Assembly (NCBI GenBank): GCA_003242505.1
Contig: QGUP01000127.1
Coordinates: 1 to 6,233 of the forward strand
DNA length: 6,233 nt
From: Bacillota bacterium
GTDB taxonomy: Bacteria; Bacillota; Sulfobacillia; Symbiobacteriales; ZC4RG38
Direction: 5' to 3'
Below, piece after piece: positions 1 through 5,121 of this stretch; position 1 is the first letter of the stretch, and every line of letters begins with the position of its first letter. The notes below the pieces were generated by a model, which was not told the origin of the DNA, did not search any database, and saw only the letters and a program-made list of their open reading frames with translations. A program made the position numbers and the translations under genes.

Positions 1-1
1 C

Positions 2-436
2 CCCCGGGGGCTGGTCTGGGCCCGGATCGAGACCGAGGCCGGGGACCTGCTGTTCATCAGCACGCACCTCACCGCCTACGCGGGGTTTGACGCCGACCGG
101 GCCCGGGAGGCCGCGGAACTGGTGGCCTTCTGGAACCGCCGCCCCCGGACGGTCATCGCCGGGGACTTCAACGCCCGGCCCGGCGAGCCGGCCATCGAGG
201 AGGTGCTGGGCGCCGGGCTCCGGGACGTGCCGGCGGCCCTGGGGTTGGGCGAGGCCTTCACCTACTCCGCGGGGGACCCCTACGAGCGGATCGACTACGT
301 CTTTGCCAGCCCGGACGTCCTCCCGGTGGCGGCCGATGTGCCCGCCACCCTGGCCTCGGACCACCTGCCGGTGCTGGCCACGGTGCGGCTGCAGCCGGAC
401 GGCACCCGGCTCACCCCGGACCCGGGTAGTCGCTGA
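2..436 (+). CDS. Endonuclease/exonuclease/phosphatase family protein, C-terminal part (5' end outside window)
   Basis: The reading frame is open from base 2 to a TGA at 434-436 and gives 144 residues; the start lies left of the window. The family (EEP fold, as in exonuclease III, DNase I and sphingomyelinases) hydrolyses phosphodiester or phosphomonoester bonds using divalent metal and a catalytic His-Asp network. Visible in order are FISTHLTAY (the conserved THL strand), VIAGDFNARPGEP (the GDFN motif, with Asp and Asn active-site residues), ERIDYVFASPD (the RIDYIF motif) and ASDHLPVLATV (the terminal SDHxPV motif with the catalytic His). All C-terminal catalytic motifs are therefore intact. 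The sequence does not show the substrate, nor whether a signal peptide precedes the domain. A short tail after the last strand overlaps the 3' end of the convergent DUF421 gene by 26 bp. No terminator hairpin is evident. The family call is firm; the specific function is unknown. Confidence 0.9.
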   Translation, partial: PRGLVWARIETEAGDLLFISTHLTAYAGFDADRAREAAELVAFWNRRPRTVIAGDFNARPGEPAIEEVLGAGLRDVPAALGLGEAFTYSAGDPYERIDYVFASPDVLPVAADVPATLASDHLPVLATVRLQPDGTRLTPDPGSR

Positions 437-1133
437 TGTCCACCACCTTCTCCACCCCGTCCCGGTAGGGGTCGACGTACAGTTCGCCCCGGTCGTTCAT
501 GCTGCAGTAGAAGACCTCCCGGGGATCCGAGATCCCCCGGGCCGCGAGCTGGTCCCGGAGCCAGGCCGGGTCCCGGCCGAACCGGGCGAGGTTCTCGATC
601 TGGATCTGTCCCTCGAGGATCACCTCGGCCCAGACGCCGCTCCCCGGCGGGGCGAGGCCGAAGTCCCCAGTGCGCAGGGGCCGGGCGTCGCTCCGGGGCA
701 GGACCGAGAGGTTGCCGTCGGTCTCCAGGATCGCGTACTCCACCTCCCGGGGGTCGAAATACCCCTTGGACCGGAGCATCTCCATGAGGTGATCGACCCG
801 GAGGAGGGTGCCGGAGAGCTTGTCCTCGAGGATCCGCCCCTTGTGGATCAGCAGGGTGGGCTCTCCCTCCAGCACCTTGGCGATCCGCCGGGACTTGAGG
901 ACCAGGAGGTCCAGGCCCAGGGTGAGGCCGAACCAGGTGAGGAGCCCCACCACGAAGGGGCCGAGGGGCTTGCCGGGGTCCGCCAGGTGGCCGGCGGCCA
1001 GGTCCCCCACCGCGATGGCGGTGACGAAGTCGAAGAAGGTGAGTTGCGAGATCTGCTTCTTGCCCGAGAGCCGCGCCAGGGTGTACAGCAGGGCGAAGGC
1101 GATCCCAACCCGGCCGACCACCTCCAGGTACAC
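411..1133 (-). CDS. DUF421 (YetF-type) membrane protein
   Basis: The product has 240 residues and starts at GTG (1131-1133), preceded on the minus strand by a purine-rich GAGGGAGGG Shine-Dalgarno at good spacing. Three hydrophobic segments (about residues 5-22, 32-50 and 58-79) form the N-terminal membrane part. They surround the family signature GKKQISQLTFFDFVTAIAVG (residues 24-43). A soluble domain follows, with the family pattern GEPTLLIHKGRILEDKL (90-106), then VDHLMEMLRSKGYFDPREVE and AILETDGNLSVLPR. Length is normal for YetF/YcaP-like proteins. Their biochemical role is not established; related DUF421 proteins occur in spore-forming Bacillota, and a DUF421-containing protein in a mobile spoVA operon affects spore heat resistance. 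A spore role here is only inference, helped slightly by sigK nearby. The gene is convergent with the EEP gene. It is separated from the upstream hydrolase gene by that gene's terminator, so it probably has its own promoter, which I could not identify. Confidence 0.9.
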   Translation of the reverse strand: MYLEVVGRVGIAFALLYTLARLSGKKQISQLTFFDFVTAIAVGDLAAGHLADPGKPLGPFVVGLLTWFGLTLGLDLLVLKSRRIAKVLEGEPTLLIHKGRILEDKLSGTLLRVDHLMEMLRSKGYFDPREVEYAILETDGNLSVLPRSDARPLRTGDFGLAPPGSGVWAEVILEGQIQIENLARFGRDPAWLRDQLAARGISDPREVFYCSMNDRGELYVDPYRDGVEKVVDISDYPGPG

Positions 1134-1163
1134 GTCCCGTCCCTCCCTCTCGTCCCCGGTGGA

Positions 1164-1187
1164 CCCGTGGGGCCACGGGGCCCGTGG
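1164..1187 (-). other. Mutually exclusive short hairpins in the DUF421 upstream region
   Basis: CCCGTGG (1164-1170) can pair with CCACGGG (1173-1179), and CCACGG (1173-1178) can instead pair with CCGTGG (1182-1187). The two stems share an arm, so only one can form at a time. They lie 31-54 bp upstream of the GTG start, inside any leader transcribed from further right. Such overlaps also arise by chance in GC-rich DNA, so a switch function is speculative. Confidence 0.3.
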
Positions 1188-1215
1188 GACCCCTGCGGCC
1201 AGCGAAGGGCCGCTT

Positions 1216-1277
1216 TGCCGTAGGATGTCCCTGCGTAGGGTGTCCCTGCGCGGGTTGCCCCTGCCGTAGGATTCCCC
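1216..1277. repeat. Four degenerate tandem repeats of 15-16 bp
   Basis: Four successive units begin at 1216, 1232, 1247 and 1262. Each starts TGCG or TGCCG, continues through a TAGG-like centre and ends in TCCC or CCCC; for example the first unit is TGCCGTAGGATGTCCC and the fourth TGCCGTAGGATTCCCC. The array sits between the DUF421 gene and the terminator of the hydrolase gene. It contains no coding frame I would support. It could be slippage-derived or a multi-site binding region for the DUF421 promoter. Confidence 0.6.
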
Positions 1278-1278
1278 A

Positions 1279-1320
1279 GGAAAGAAGCCGCCCTGGCAGG
1301 TGGCGTCCTGCCAGGGCGGC
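1279..1320 (-). terminator. Rho-independent terminator of the NlpC/P60 gene
   Basis: A perfect 14-bp GC-rich stem (1287-1300 with 1307-1320) encloses a 6-nt loop. Read on the minus strand it is followed by TTCTTTCC, the U-rich tract expected of an intrinsic terminator. It lies 70 bp after the stop codon of the hydrolase gene. The plus-strand side is G-rich rather than T-rich, so termination is directional. Confidence 0.85.
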
Positions 1321-1389
1321 GGTGTGGGGGGCTCCCTGGGGGTGACGGCGGTGTCGGGCCGCAGACTCCCTGTGAGGGGCGGCGGTCAC

Positions 1390-2307
1390 CTATGGAGCCT
1401 CCGCCGCGGTGGAGGCGGTGGGGGCGGCGGGCAGACTCACCACCCGGCGGGCACCGAGGTAGCGGCCCCGCCACCAGGGGGCGTCCATCTCGGTGACGGT
1501 GACGCCGGCGGACTGGTTCAGGGCGCTGACGAACCGACCCTCCCCGATGTAGATGCCCACGTGGGTCGGGCCTGGGCCGTAGGTGCTGTAGAAGACCAGG
1601 TCGCCGGGCAGGAGGTCCTCGACCCGGACGGGGGTGCCCACGGCAAACTGGTCCTGGGAGGTCCTGGGCAGTTCCACCCCTACCTGGCGGGCCACGTAGA
1701 GGGTAAAGCCGCTGCAGTCAAAGCCGGCGGGGGTGGTCCCACCCCAGGCGTAGGGCTTTCCCACCAGGCTCTGGGCGATCTCCGCCATCCGGAAGCCCGG
1801 CCAGGAACTCCGGGCCAGGACCGCCGTACTTCCCGACCGGGAGACCTGGACCCGGGTGTCGACCGCGATGGCCCGCAGTTCCGGATCCCAGTTCACCCAT
1901 GCCCCCAGCCCCTCGCTGACAAACCGGAGGGGCACCAGGGTCCGGCCGGACCGGATCCGGGGGGGCGTGTCCAGCACCACCGGTTGCCCGTCCACATAGG
2001 CCACCCGGTCGTCGATCCGCAACCGGATGCTCCGGTCCCCCAGGATGGCGACGACGGTCCGGGTCCGGTCGTCCCAGGAGACGTCGGCTCCCATGGCTTG
2101 CAAGAGTCCCCGGGCCGGGACCAGGGCCCGGCCGTTCTCCACCTGGGGCGGTACGTCGAAGGCGAGTTCCCGCCCGTTGAGGTAGGTGCGGATGGGCTCG
2201 GCCGCAGCCGCCGGAGTCGGAGCGATCAGCAGGATCGCCGCTGCGGCTGCAGCGGCGGCCATTCCGCCGAGGGTAACGAGGAGGGTTCGGGTTCGCTGCT
2301 GTTGCAA
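1390..2307 (-). CDS. Secreted NlpC/P60 cell-wall hydrolase with copper-amine-oxidase-like N-terminal domain
   Basis: The product has 305 residues and starts at TTG (2305-2307), with GGGAG upstream at 9 nt. A basic start (RTR), an Ala-rich hydrophobic core (about 15-30) and APTPAAAA before EPIR indicate a Sec signal peptide cleaved near residue 36. Residues 40-150 match the copper-amine-oxidase-like N-terminal domain: VNGRALVPARGLLQAMGADV-type repeats, then SGRTLVPLRFVSEGLGAWV. This domain is common in Bacillota surface proteins and is thought to act as a non-catalytic attachment or stalk module. Residues 173-290 are NlpC/P60, a cysteine peptidase that cuts peptide stems of peptidoglycan: GKPYAWGGTTPAGFDCSGF carries nucleophile Cys198, and THVGIYIG carries His249. 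The usual third residue, His in a FVHAS-like motif, is Ser261 (FVSALNQ), so the third polar role may fall to Asn264 or another residue. The C-terminal WWRGRYLGARRV motif is typical. Expected location is the cell envelope. The gene appears monocistronic, with its own leader and terminator. Confidence 0.93.
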   Translation of the reverse strand: MQQQRTRTLLVTLGGMAAAAAAAAILLIAPTPAAAAEPIRTYLNGRELAFDVPPQVENGRALVPARGLLQAMGADVSWDDRTRTVVAILGDRSIRLRIDDRVAYVDGQPVVLDTPPRIRSGRTLVPLRFVSEGLGAWVNWDPELRAIAVDTRVQVSRSGSTAVLARSSWPGFRMAEIAQSLVGKPYAWGGTTPAGFDCSGFTLYVARQVGVELPRTSQDQFAVGTPVRVEDLLPGDLVFYSTYGPGPTHVGIYIGEGRFVSALNQSAGVTVTEMDAPWWRGRYLGARRVVSLPAAPTASTAAEAP

Positions 2308-2321
2308 GGGCGTTCGCTCCC

Positions 2322-2393
2322 GCCGTGGGGGTTTACGGCTCCCACCATGTGGGTGCGCCGGGCAAGTGGGCTCACCGAGAACCTGCGCGCACC
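2322..2393 (-). promoter_or_regulatory. Structured 5' leader of the NlpC/P60 gene (candidate)
   Basis: Read on the minus strand, GGTGCGC (2387-2393) pairs with GCGCACC (2352-2358). This is extended by GCAGGT (2381-2386) with ACTTGC (2362-2367) through one G-U wobble, after a 3-nt bulge, and CTC/GAG pairing closes the apex. A second hairpin, GCCGT with ACGGC (2322-2326 and 2335-2339), follows next to the ribosome binding site. The wobble pair works only in minus-strand RNA, which agrees with the gene's direction. It matches no riboswitch class I recognise. A run AGAAAAAGG just upstream is the only AT-rich segment; no convincing promoter hexamers were found. Confidence 0.35.
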
Positions 2394-2496
2394 TTTTTCT
2401 GTTTAGTTGGCCGCGGCCCGCCCATTTCCTGCCGGAAGGGGCGCTCTGCGCCCAGTTCTGTACCTAACAAGGTTTCCCAAAGGGCTGCCAGGGATG

Positions 2497-2533
2497 CATC
2501 AGGGCCGCCTCGCCCGGCGAGGCGGCCCTGATG
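2497..2533 (-). terminator. Terminator hairpin after the BaiN-family gene
   Basis: A perfect 17-bp inverted repeat (2497-2513 with 2517-2533) surrounds a 3-nt loop, 18 bp beyond the stop of the flavoprotein gene. It is the strongest hairpin in the window. On the minus strand the following bases are not a run of T, so it is either an atypical intrinsic terminator or an mRNA 3'-end stabiliser. It also insulates the hydrolase gene downstream. Confidence 0.75.
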
Positions 2534-2550
2534 ACCGGATCGCTGCGGAC

Positions 2551-3858
2551 TCAGTACCCGGAGGACGGGCTGTCTCCGCCCTGTCCCCTTTCCGCCAGGG
2601 CCAGGGCGGCGGCAGACCGCCCGGCCACATACCCCGTGGAGAAGGCGATGGTGATGTTGTATCCGCCGGTGTGGCCGTGGACGTCCATCACCTCGCCGGC
2701 GAAGAAGAGCCCCCGGACCAGCCGGGAGGCCATGGTGCGGGGGTCGATCTCCTTGACGCTCACCCCGCCGCCGGTGACAAAGGCCTCCCGCAGGGAGAGG
2801 GTGCCGGTGACGGTCACCGGGAAGGCCTTCACCGCCCGGACCAGGGCCTCGCCCTGGGCCCGGGACAAGTGCGCCCCGGTCACCTCCGGCGGCACCCCCG
2901 CCCGGGCCAGGAGGAGCGGGATCATCCGGTCCGGCAGGAGGGGGCGGAGGGCGTTTTTCACCAGGCGCCGGGGCTCGGCCGCCGCCAACTGCTGGAACTC
3001 CCGGCCTGCCCGGTCCGGGCTCCAGTCGGGCAGGAGGTCGATGGTGAGGGTAAGGGGCACGTTCCCGAGCTTCAGCCGGGTGACCGAGACGTAGTGGCTG
3101 GTCCGGAGCGCCGCCGGCCCGGAAAGGCCGAAGTGGGTGAAGAGCAGGTCCCCCCGCTGGGTGGTGATGCGCTTCCCCCGGGGGTCCCAGAGGGTGAGGG
3201 CGACATCCCGGAGGGCGAGGCCCTGGAGGGTCCGGTCCCGCACCCAGGGCTCGTCCGCGACGAGGGGCACCTCCGCGGGGTAGAGGGGGGTGATGGTGTG
3301 GCCGGCCTCCCGGGCCCAGGCGTAACCGTCGCCGGTGGACCCGGTATCCGGAGCGGCGCAGCCCCCCACGGCCACCACCACCGCCCGGGCGGGGATCGCC
3401 TCCCCCGAAGCCAGCACGCAGCCGGTGCACCGGCCGCCGGCGAAGGTGAGCCGGGCCACCGGCGCCCTGAGCCGGATGGTCACCCCCAGTTCCCGCACGT
3501 GCCGGATGAGGGCTTCGGCGACGGTCACCGCCCGGTCGCTCACCGGGAAGACCCGGCCGCTGTCCTCCTCCTTCAGCCGGACCCCCAGCCCTTCGAAAAA
3601 GGCGATGATCTCCTCGCTGCCAAACTCCTGGAGCGCCCGAATCAGGAACCGGCCGTTGCCGGGGATATGTTGGATGAGTTCTGAAACCGGCTTCCGGTTG
3701 GTGACGTTGCAGCGGCCCCCGCCGGAGACGATCAGTTTCCTCGCCAGGCGGGGGCCTTTTTCGAGCAGAAGCACCCGGGCCCCGGCCCGGCCGGCGGCGA
3801 CGGACGCCATCAGCCCGGCGGGGCCGCCGCCGATCACGACCACATCTGGAGCGCTCAT
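2551..3858 (-). CDS. BaiN/HI0933-family FAD-dependent oxidoreductase
   Basis: The product has 435 residues, slightly longer than the usual 400-420 of the family, and starts at ATG (3856-3858). The start is fixed because the FAD-binding strand VVVIGGGPAGLMA (residues 6-18) begins almost at once. Other landmarks are the ribose-binding acidic residue in LLEKG (Glu33), the family signature KLIVSGGGRCNVTN (41-54), TGSTGDGYAWA (172-182), LLFTHFGLSGPA (238-249), VTGGGV (361-366) and the C-terminal FAD motif LFFAGEVMDVHGHTGGYN (384-401). This is a cytosolic two-domain flavoprotein (PF03486-type). Named relatives include YhiN and BaiN, the latter implicated in bile-acid dehydroxylation; for most members the substrate is unknown, and nothing here points to bile acids. 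The gene is divergent from sigK. A promoter -10 element ends only 6 bp before the ATG and there is no good Shine-Dalgarno, so translation is probably leaderless. The last ~15 residues are a low-complexity tail. Confidence 0.93.
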   Translation of the reverse strand: MSAPDVVVIGGGPAGLMASVAAGRAGARVLLLEKGPRLARKLIVSGGGRCNVTNRKPVSELIQHIPGNGRFLIRALQEFGSEEIIAFFEGLGVRLKEEDSGRVFPVSDRAVTVAEALIRHVRELGVTIRLRAPVARLTFAGGRCTGCVLASGEAIPARAVVVAVGGCAAPDTGSTGDGYAWAREAGHTITPLYPAEVPLVADEPWVRDRTLQGLALRDVALTLWDPRGKRITTQRGDLLFTHFGLSGPAALRTSHYVSVTRLKLGNVPLTLTIDLLPDWSPDRAGREFQQLAAAEPRRLVKNALRPLLPDRMIPLLLARAGVPPEVTGAHLSRAQGEALVRAVKAFPVTVTGTLSLREAFVTGGGVSVKEIDPRTMASRLVRGLFFAGEVMDVHGHTGGYNITIAFSTGYVAGRSAAALALAERGQGGDSPSSGY

Positions 3859-3864
3859 GGCTTC

Positions 3865-3873
3865 AGTATACCA
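3865..3873 (-). promoter_or_regulatory. Extended -10 promoter of the BaiN-family gene (leaderless)
   Basis: On the minus strand the bases read TGGTATACT, an extended -10 (TGn plus TATACT, 5 of 6 matches to TATAAT). Six bases, GAAGCC, separate it from the ATG. Standard geometry puts +1 at 3858, the A of the start codon. No convincing -35 hexamer lies 16-18 bp upstream, which is tolerated by extended -10 promoters. Housekeeping sigma-A recognition is inferred. Confidence 0.65.
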
Positions 3874-3931
3874 CGGCTGCCGCCCGGGTCCCGGTCGGCT
3901 TCCTGCAGGCCGGAGACGGCCACCTGCCCAC

Positions 3932-4024
3932 CGCGTTCCCCGTCGAGCAGGCCCCGGTCCCCGCCGGACAGGCTCCGGTCCTCCCGGACCCGGTCCCCGC
4001 CGGACAGGCCGCGGTTGCCCCGGA
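3932..4024. repeat. 36-bp tandem repeat with SpoIIID-like motifs between baiN-like gene and sigK
   Basis: Two 36-bp units (3953-3988 and 3989-4024) share an identical 21-base core (3953-3973 and 3989-4009); the remaining 15 bases of each unit are similar. A degenerate third core with 16 of 21 matches lies directly left, at 3932-3952. Both perfect cores contain GGACAGGC (3966-3973 and 4002-4009), which fits the RRACARNY part of the Bacillus SpoIIID consensus but lacks its leading A/T pair. SpoIIID regulates sigK in B. subtilis. The array lies between the two divergent promoters, upstream of the sigma-K-like element. Binding is inference. Confidence 0.65.
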
Positions 4025-4028
4025 CTGG

Positions 4029-4057
4029 CACAGAGGCTTGGTCCCTCCCATAGACTT
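4029..4057 (+). promoter_or_regulatory. Sigma-K-like (mother-cell) promoter of sigK
   Basis: CACA at 4029-4032 fits the -35 form mACm. After exactly 16 bases comes CATAGACTT (4049-4057), against the sigma-K -10 form CATAnnnTA; only the final base differs. CATAGACT also resembles the sigma-E -10 CATACAnT, but no matching sigma-E -35 is obvious. The transcript would begin about 50 nt before the sigK ATG. Autoregulation of sigK by its own product is known in B. subtilis. Confidence 0.45.
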
Positions 4058-4114
4058 GTGCCACGTAGCGTACCGAGGGCAGCGTCCGAAGCGCGACCGA
4101 GGGAGGTGCCGCCG

Positions 4115-4972
4115 ATGCTGGGATTCCTCGGACAGGTGGCCGAACTGCTGATCCGCAGCCTGATGCTGATGGCCGGCTACGTCTCCAACTCCAGCACCTT
4201 TCCCCAGCCTCTCTCGCCGGAGGAAGAGGACCACTACCTGACCCGCCTACAGAAAGGGGACCCCGAGGCCCGCAGCGTACTTATTGAGAGAAACTTGAGA
4301 CTTGTCGCACATATTGCGAAAAAATTCGACAATACCGGCGAAGAGACCGACGACCTGATCTCCATCGGCACCGTGGGGCTGATCAAGGCCATCGCCACCT
4401 TCAAGCCGGACAAGGGGACCCGGCTGGCCACCTACGCCGCCCGGTGTATCGAAAACGAGATCCTGATGCACCTCCGGTCCCTGAAGCGCACCCGGGGGGA
4501 GGTCTCCCTCTACGATCCCATCGGCGTGGACCGGGAGGGAAATGAGATCACCCTGATCGACGTCCTCGGCTCCGACCCCGATGTGGTCCCGGAATTGGTC
4601 GGCCGGCGGCTGGAGGAGGGGCTGCTCCGGGAGAAACTGAAACGCCTCGGCGGCAAGGAGCGCCAGGTGCTGGAACTCCGGTACGGCATCGCCGGCGGCC
4701 CCCGGAAGACCCAGCGGGAGATTGCCCGGATGCTCGGCATCTCCCGCTCCTACGTCAGCCGGATCGAGAAGAAGGCGGTCCTCAAGCTCTGCCGGGAACT
4801 GATGGAGGAGCAGCGGCAGCGGCGGGAGCAGGCCGGCAAGCCGTCCCGGCCGGACCCGGCCCGGGCCGAGGAGGGGGCCCGGCCTCCCGAGGCAGCGGGA
4901 AGCGGGACTGTTCCCGGGGCCGCCAGGGCAAGACAGGCCGGGGCGGAGCCGCCCAGGGAGAGCGAAACCTAG
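4115..4972 (+). CDS. sigK: RNA polymerase sporulation sigma factor SigK (pro-sigma-K)
   Basis: The product has 285 residues and starts at ATG, 7 bases after GGAGGT (4102-4107). An in-frame GTG at 4106 overlaps that site and was rejected. SigK directs late mother-cell transcription during endospore formation (coat, cortex, mother-cell lysis). Residues 1-21 form a hydrophobic pro-sequence; the following YVSNSSTFPQPLS aligns with YVKNNAFPQPLS of B. subtilis, where the membrane protease SpoIVFB cleaves just before the Tyr. Region 2 follows (LIERNLRLVAHIAKKF at 56-71, DLISIGTVGLIKAIATF at 80-96, RLATYAARCIENEILMHLR at 103-121), then DPIGVDREGNEITLIDVL (134-151) and region 4 with the helix-turn-helix TQREIARMLGISRSYVSRIEKKA (199-221). 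The gene is continuous, with no skin-type insertion at the ENEIL junction (Asn114). Unlike the 241-residue B. subtilis protein, it has an extra low-complexity tail of about 45 residues rich in Ala, Pro, Arg and Glu. Codons 56-74 are strikingly AT-rich. Confidence 0.96.
   Translation: MLGFLGQVAELLIRSLMLMAGYVSNSSTFPQPLSPEEEDHYLTRLQKGDPEARSVLIERNLRLVAHIAKKFDNTGEETDDLISIGTVGLIKAIATFKPDKGTRLATYAARCIENEILMHLRSLKRTRGEVSLYDPIGVDREGNEITLIDVLGSDPDVVPELVGRRLEEGLLREKLKRLGGKERQVLELRYGIAGGPRKTQREIARMLGISRSYVSRIEKKAVLKLCRELMEEQRQRREQAGKPSRPDPARAEEGARPPEAAGSGTVPGAARARQAGAEPPRESET
4280..4334 (+). other. AT-rich compositional patch inside sigK
   Basis: Bases 4281-4330 contain 18 G or C in 50 (36%), against roughly 70% around them. 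The patch encodes residues 56-73 of region 2, with codons rarely used elsewhere in this gene: CTT, ATT, AGA, TTG, AGA, CTT, GCA, CAT, ATT, AAA, AAA, AAT. Inside it, TTGTCG (4302-4307) and CGACAA (4327-4332) bound a 31-bp segment with 10 of 15 symmetric pairs. The patch also contains a Spo0A-box-like TGTCGAA on the minus strand (4325-4331). Confidence 0.7.
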
Positions 4973-4973
4973 C

Positions 4974-5060
4974 AGGAGGTCCGGCGCTCCAGGCAGAAGA
5001 CCCCCAGGACGGGTCGACACGCCCCGACGGGGAGGACTGCCTGATGCGGCCGGACTTCCT
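4974..5060 (+). other. Long nested stem structure 3' of sigK (possible 3'-end structure or weak terminator)
   Basis: A 12-bp outer arm (4974-4985 with 5049-5060) contains one G-U pair in plus-strand RNA. A perfect 7-bp arm (4990-4996 with 5037-5043) lies within it, and CCCC-GAC-GGGG (5012-5022) forms an inner hairpin. The structure begins two bases after the sigK stop codon. The bases after it (TTCCTTGC, partly in the arm) are only mildly T-rich, so termination efficiency is doubtful. An AGGAGGT motif (4974-4980) would be hidden in the outer arm, but no start codon follows it at usable distance. The rest of the convergent spacer, to 5121, holds nothing else recognisable. Confidence 0.45.
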
Positions 5061-5121
5061 TGCTGCACGGGTGGCTATTGCCCCCGGCACTCAGGCCCCC
5101 GACCTCAGCGGCGGCCGCCCG

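Noticed and set aside
87..1223. Long plus-strand open frame across the EEP and DUF421 genes
   Set aside because: It is antisense to the well-supported DUF421 gene, has Pro/Gly/Arg-rich low-complexity translation and no recognisable motif; such shadows are usual in GC-rich DNA.
3953..4024. CRISPR array
   Set aside because: Only two near-contiguous repeat units with similar, not unique, intervening bases; no cas genes.
3855..4064. Small minus-strand protein with 12-residue repeats (SGGDR-like)
   Set aside because: Its periodicity simply reflects the 36-bp DNA repeat. There is no supporting ribosome site, and it runs through the flavoprotein promoter.
3335..4114. N-terminal extension of the sigK frame
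   Set aside because: It is antisense to the flavoprotein gene. SigK homology, the pro-sequence and the ribosome binding site all fix the start at 4115.
4115..4972. Skin-element interruption of sigK
   Set aside because: The frame is continuous from pro-sequence to region 4, with no recombinase or insertion in the window.
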